This document shows, one piece after another, positions 61,675 to 64,000 of a stretch of 64,000 nt of DNA. Under the pieces are notes generated by a model, which was given only the letters and a program-made list of their open reading frames with translations, was not told the origin of the DNA and did no database searches. This DNA is from Segatella copri. Lineage in GTDB: Bacteria > Bacteroidota > Bacteroidia > Bacteroidales > Bacteroidaceae. The stretch is from contig NZ_NMPZ01000011.1 of assembly GCF_002224675.1 (NCBI RefSeq), forward strand, positions 1 through 64,000, read 5' to 3'. The stretch's first letter is position 1; every line of letters starts with the position of its first letter. The translations under genes were made by a program, and so were the position numbers.

Positions 61675-62181
61675 CTACATCAAAGACTGAATCTCAGAGA
61701 GATTTCTCTTCTCAGTGGTACCATCCTTGTATGTTATCATGAAGTAATTGTGGATAGACTTGCCATTCTTGAACTGAACAACAGCCACGCCACCTTCACG
61801 GAGCTGGAGAGTGAAGTATCCCTCACGCTTGCCGTTAACATACTTTCCGTGCCACTTCTCCTTACCATTCTTGTAGTAAGTGGTAACCTCACCATTGAAG
61901 ATCGTATTGCGGTCGTTACCGAGATCGATGAAGCTGTATCCACCCTCGGCACGAAGATTACCATTCATATAGAAGTCCTGGAACACATCCTTCTTATTGA
62001 TGCCAGCGCCGGTAGTCATCAGCAATCTGTAATAACTAGCCTGATCTGCACTAGCCACATTACTCATATTTTCTGCATAGAAAATAGTGTCTGCTACTAC
62101 TGTTGCATTCTCTACGCGCTTGCGACCGAAAGTAGCTACGGTCATGAGAGCCATCAATGAGAATAATATAATTCGTTTCAT
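61675..62181 (-). CDS. Secreted MORN-repeat-like protein, unknown function
   Basis: The 168-residue product has a signal peptide (1-19, MKRIILFSLMALMTVATFG). The mature part contains MORN-like or toxin-antitoxin-variant repeats: DFYMNGNLRAEGGYSF, NGEVTTYYKNGKEKWHGKYV and NGKREGYFTLQLREG, each a short Tyr/Gly-rich beta hairpin. These repeats usually mediate protein-protein or membrane contact. No catalytic motif is seen. It is monocistronic, with a -7-like TATCTTTGC at 62233-62241 on the minus strand. Confidence 0.78.
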   Translation of the reverse strand: MKRIILFSLMALMTVATFGRKRVENATVVADTIFYAENMSNVASADQASYYRLLMTTGAGINKKDVFQDFYMNGNLRAEGGYSFIDLGNDRNTIFNGEVTTYYKNGKEKWHGKYVNGKREGYFTLQLREGGVAVVQFKNGKSIHNYFMITYKDGTTEKRNLSEIQSLM

Positions 62182-62294
62182 ATTCTTTATTTTTAGATTG
62201 TTACTTATTGCTTGTTGTTTCTTTTTTCTGATGCAAAGATACTACAAATTCCGGTAAGTTGTATCATTCCTTAACGCTATTTTATCTTATTTTT

Positions 62295-62376
62295 GGGGTC
62301 GGTTTTACTTTTTGAAAGAAAACGCACACAAAATTACAATTTGACATTTTAGGGGGTCGTTTTTTACACTTTGAAA
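62295..62376 (+). repeat. Direct repeat in the 62182-62565 intergenic gap
   Basis: GGGGTCG-G-TTTTAC-TTTTTGAAA at 62295-62317 recurs with small changes at 62353-62376, 58 nt apart. A perfect dyad GGTATAT-CTCA-ATATACC follows at 62379-62396. The 384-nt gap also holds the two divergent -7 elements and no gene that I can see. Confidence 0.55.
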
Positions 62377-62526
62377 TAGGTATATCTCAATATACCCCCA
62401 TAATACCCCTATCTCGTTTACATATTGATAGCAAGAGACAGAAACAGAGCACGGTTGCCCAAGCTTTTTTTTGAGATATTTCGAAAAGTTTTCGCCAGAA
62501 AACTAGCGTATATACTTTTTATTTTG

Positions 62527-62535
62527 TACTTTTGC
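62527..62535 (+). promoter_or_regulatory. -7 element for aroA
   Basis: TACTTTTGC, 30 nt upstream of the aroA ATG; no clear -33. Confidence 0.5.
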
Positions 62536-62565
62536 ACTAAAATATATATAATATAAGGTACGCGT

Positions 62566-63831
62566 ATGATAAAATATACCATCAAGGCACCAAGCCAACT
62601 GAACGCAAGTATCAACTTGCCAGCATCCAAGAGTATCAGCAACCGAGCTCTCGTAATCAGTGCGATGGCTGGAAGCCATATCCAACCCGACAACTTGAGC
62701 GACTGCGATGACACGGAAGTAATCGTTGCAGCCCTTCAGAATATGCCAGAGGTCATCAACATCAAGGCAGCCGGCACAGCCATGCGTTTCATGACCGCCT
62801 ATCTCTCTGCCACCCCTGGCGAACATACCATCACGGGCACCGAGCGCATGCAGAACCGTCCTATCGGCATCCTCGTAGATGCCCTGCGCTATCTGGGCGC
62901 CGACATCACCTACGAGAAGAAGGAAGGTTATCCCCCACTCCACATCCGAGGCAAGGCGCTGGAAGGCGGCCACCTGGAGGTAGTGGGCAATATCAGTTCG
63001 CAATACATCTCGGCGCTTCTGATGATCGGTCCGATTCTGAAGAACGGACTGGAACTGAAGTTGACAGGAGAGATTGCATCCCGCCCTTACATCGACCTTA
63101 CGCTCTGGACGATGAAGGAATATGGTGCCGATGCCGACTGGACGGATATGGACACCATCACCGTGAAGCCACAGCCTTACAAGGAGACATCTTATATGAT
63201 AGAGAACGACTGGAGTGCTTCTTCCTACTGGTATGAGATGATGGCACTGAATGGCAACATCGACTCCAGAATCCAGCTCGAAGGCTTGATGGACTGCTCG
63301 AAGCAGGGAGATTCCGTGGTGAAATACATCTTCAGTCTGCTGGGAGTGAAAAGTGAATTCGAGAACCATGATCATCTTACGGATGTTATGCTGAAGGCGA
63401 ACCGCTGTCTTCTGCCGAAATTCGAATACGATTTCTCCGGTTCTCCTGATTTGGCTCAGACCATCGTGGTAGCCTGCTGTGCCTTGGGTGTAAAGTTCAG
63501 GTTCACGGGTCTTGCCAGCTTGAAGATCAAGGAGACCGACCGCATCGAGGCACTGAAGACAGAGTTGAAGAAGGTGGGCTATGTCATCCACGATGAAAAC
63601 GACAACACTCTGTATTGGGATGGTGAAACCTGCGAGCCTTCATTTGCTCCAATCGATACCTACGAGGATCATCGTATGGCGATGGCATTCGCCCCTCTCG
63701 CCTTCAAGTTCCCTCAGATCGAGATCAACAATCCTGAGGTAGTGAGCAAATCCTATCCTCATTATTGGGAAGACCTGAAGAAAGTAGGGTTTGAGATAAG
63801 TGAAGAGTTCAAAATTCAAAGTTCGAAGTAA
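62566..63831 (+). CDS. aroA: 3-phosphoshikimate 1-carboxyvinyltransferase (EPSP synthase)
   Basis: Joins shikimate-3-phosphate and phosphoenolpyruvate in the shikimate pathway. The 421-residue chain has LPASKSISNRALV near the start, AGTAMRFMTAYL (the PEP-binding turn, a family variant of NAGTAxR), ASRPYIDLTLW, KETDRIEALKTEL and DHRMAMAFAPLAF. Length is normal. The last residues, FKIQSSK, are encoded by a sequence that matches the intercistronic spacer near 60079, so the original stop was probably slightly earlier. The next gene starts immediately after the stop. Confidence 0.96.
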   Translation: MIKYTIKAPSQLNASINLPASKSISNRALVISAMAGSHIQPDNLSDCDDTEVIVAALQNMPEVINIKAAGTAMRFMTAYLSATPGEHTITGTERMQNRPIGILVDALRYLGADITYEKKEGYPPLHIRGKALEGGHLEVVGNISSQYISALLMIGPILKNGLELKLTGEIASRPYIDLTLWTMKEYGADADWTDMDTITVKPQPYKETSYMIENDWSASSYWYEMMALNGNIDSRIQLEGLMDCSKQGDSVVKYIFSLLGVKSEFENHDHLTDVMLKANRCLLPKFEYDFSGSPDLAQTIVVACCALGVKFRFTGLASLKIKETDRIEALKTELKKVGYVIHDENDNTLYWDGETCEPSFAPIDTYEDHRMAMAFAPLAFKFPQIEINNPEVVSKSYPHYWEDLKKVGFEISEEFKIQSSK

Positions 63832-64000
63832 ATGCTATACTTGATTTTAGCCCTGGTGGCATTAGGCCTGATAAGCGCCATATTCGGAATCGTATCTCAC
63901 CGCAGGGGGGAAGACGAGGAACCTTTGCAGGAAGGCGTATCGTGCAACACCTGCAACGGTGAGAACTCGAAATGCGAGCAGGAGTGCATGATGGAAGCCG
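63832..64000 (+). CDS. Small membrane protein with Cys cluster, 3' truncated by window edge
   Basis: The ATG directly abuts the aroA stop. The first 56 codons are visible: a hydrophobic helix (residues 3-22, LILALVALGLISAIFG), a charged stretch, then four cysteines spaced C-x2-C-x6-C-x3-C (CNTCNG...KCEQEC). The spacing could hold a metal or iron-sulfur cluster, but no family was recognised. It is probably co-transcribed with aroA. Confidence 0.65.
   Translation, partial: MLYLILALVALGLISAIFGIVSHRRGEDEEPLQEGVSCNTCNGENSKCEQECMMEA

Noticed and set aside
1-64000. tRNA genes, rRNA genes and insertion sequences
   Set aside because: The intergenic regions were scanned by eye for tRNA T-loop sequences and transposase-like frames, and none was found.

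Overview
The window looks like chromosome of a Bacteroidota member, most likely Prevotella or Segatella (S. copri-like). Several things support this. There are SusC/SusD pairs, a MurF-Alr fusion, and an ftsX-DUF3098-uppP-truB-queA-folK cluster. Promoters repeatedly follow the Bacteroidota pattern TTTG-N18-20-TAnnTTTG and few genes have strong Shine-Dalgarno sequences. I saw no rRNA, tRNA, CRISPR array, prophage or complete insertion sequence. Genus assignment is inference from gene content and order, not from a search.

Layout. 1-11.6 kb is mostly housekeeping: the 3' part of a polyprenyl-phosphate sugar-phosphate transferase, rmuC, an M18 aminopeptidase, an orphan short SusD-like lipoprotein, dnaA, an MCE-domain protein with a cell-wall amidase, folB with a small protein resembling the C-terminal part of B12-dependent ribonucleotide reductase, and a nitroreductase. 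11.7-26.1 kb holds a large secreted GH2 enzyme, a YfhO-GSCFA-murF/alr operon, a porin-like protein, mtnN-luxS, and a GH29 fucosidase with a secreted partner. 26.1-37.5 kb holds a BASS transporter and a compact, visibly A+T-richer polysaccharide utilisation locus (PUL): a membrane AraC-type sensor/regulator, a GH2 beta-galactosidase-like enzyme, SusC and SusD.

37.6-43 kb has typA/bipA, rpsO, a secreted two-repeat protein and a probably mobile AAA-ATPase/PD-(D/E)XK gene bracketed by copies of one hairpin. 43-56.3 kb is nearly all minus strand: folK, queA, truB, uppP, DUF3098 and ftsX, then lpxA-like, and a tripartite RND efflux operon, then a CCA-adding-type nucleotidyltransferase. 56.4-64 kb is mostly plus strand: DUF1599, a DoxX/MauE-like membrane protein reading in frame into triosephosphate isomerase, a SPOR protein, folE, xth, a small MORN-like protein on the minus strand, aroA, and the start of a cysteine-rich membrane protein cut by the window edge.

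How they work together. The PUL genes form one sense-import-degrade unit for an oligosaccharide that I cannot identify. mtnN-luxS recycles S-adenosylhomocysteine. murF/alr, uppP, the amidase, ftsX and the MCE protein concern the cell wall and envelope. folB, folK and folE serve folate synthesis but lie in three separate operons. The best candidates for new biology are: the open DoxX-TpiA reading frame with an abrupt codon-usage change; a helically phased palindrome array upstream of ftsX; the kinase-less PUL regulator with a 66-nt palindrome at its target promoter; the stand-alone ribonucleotide-reductase-tail protein; and the repeated hairpin around the ATPase gene.
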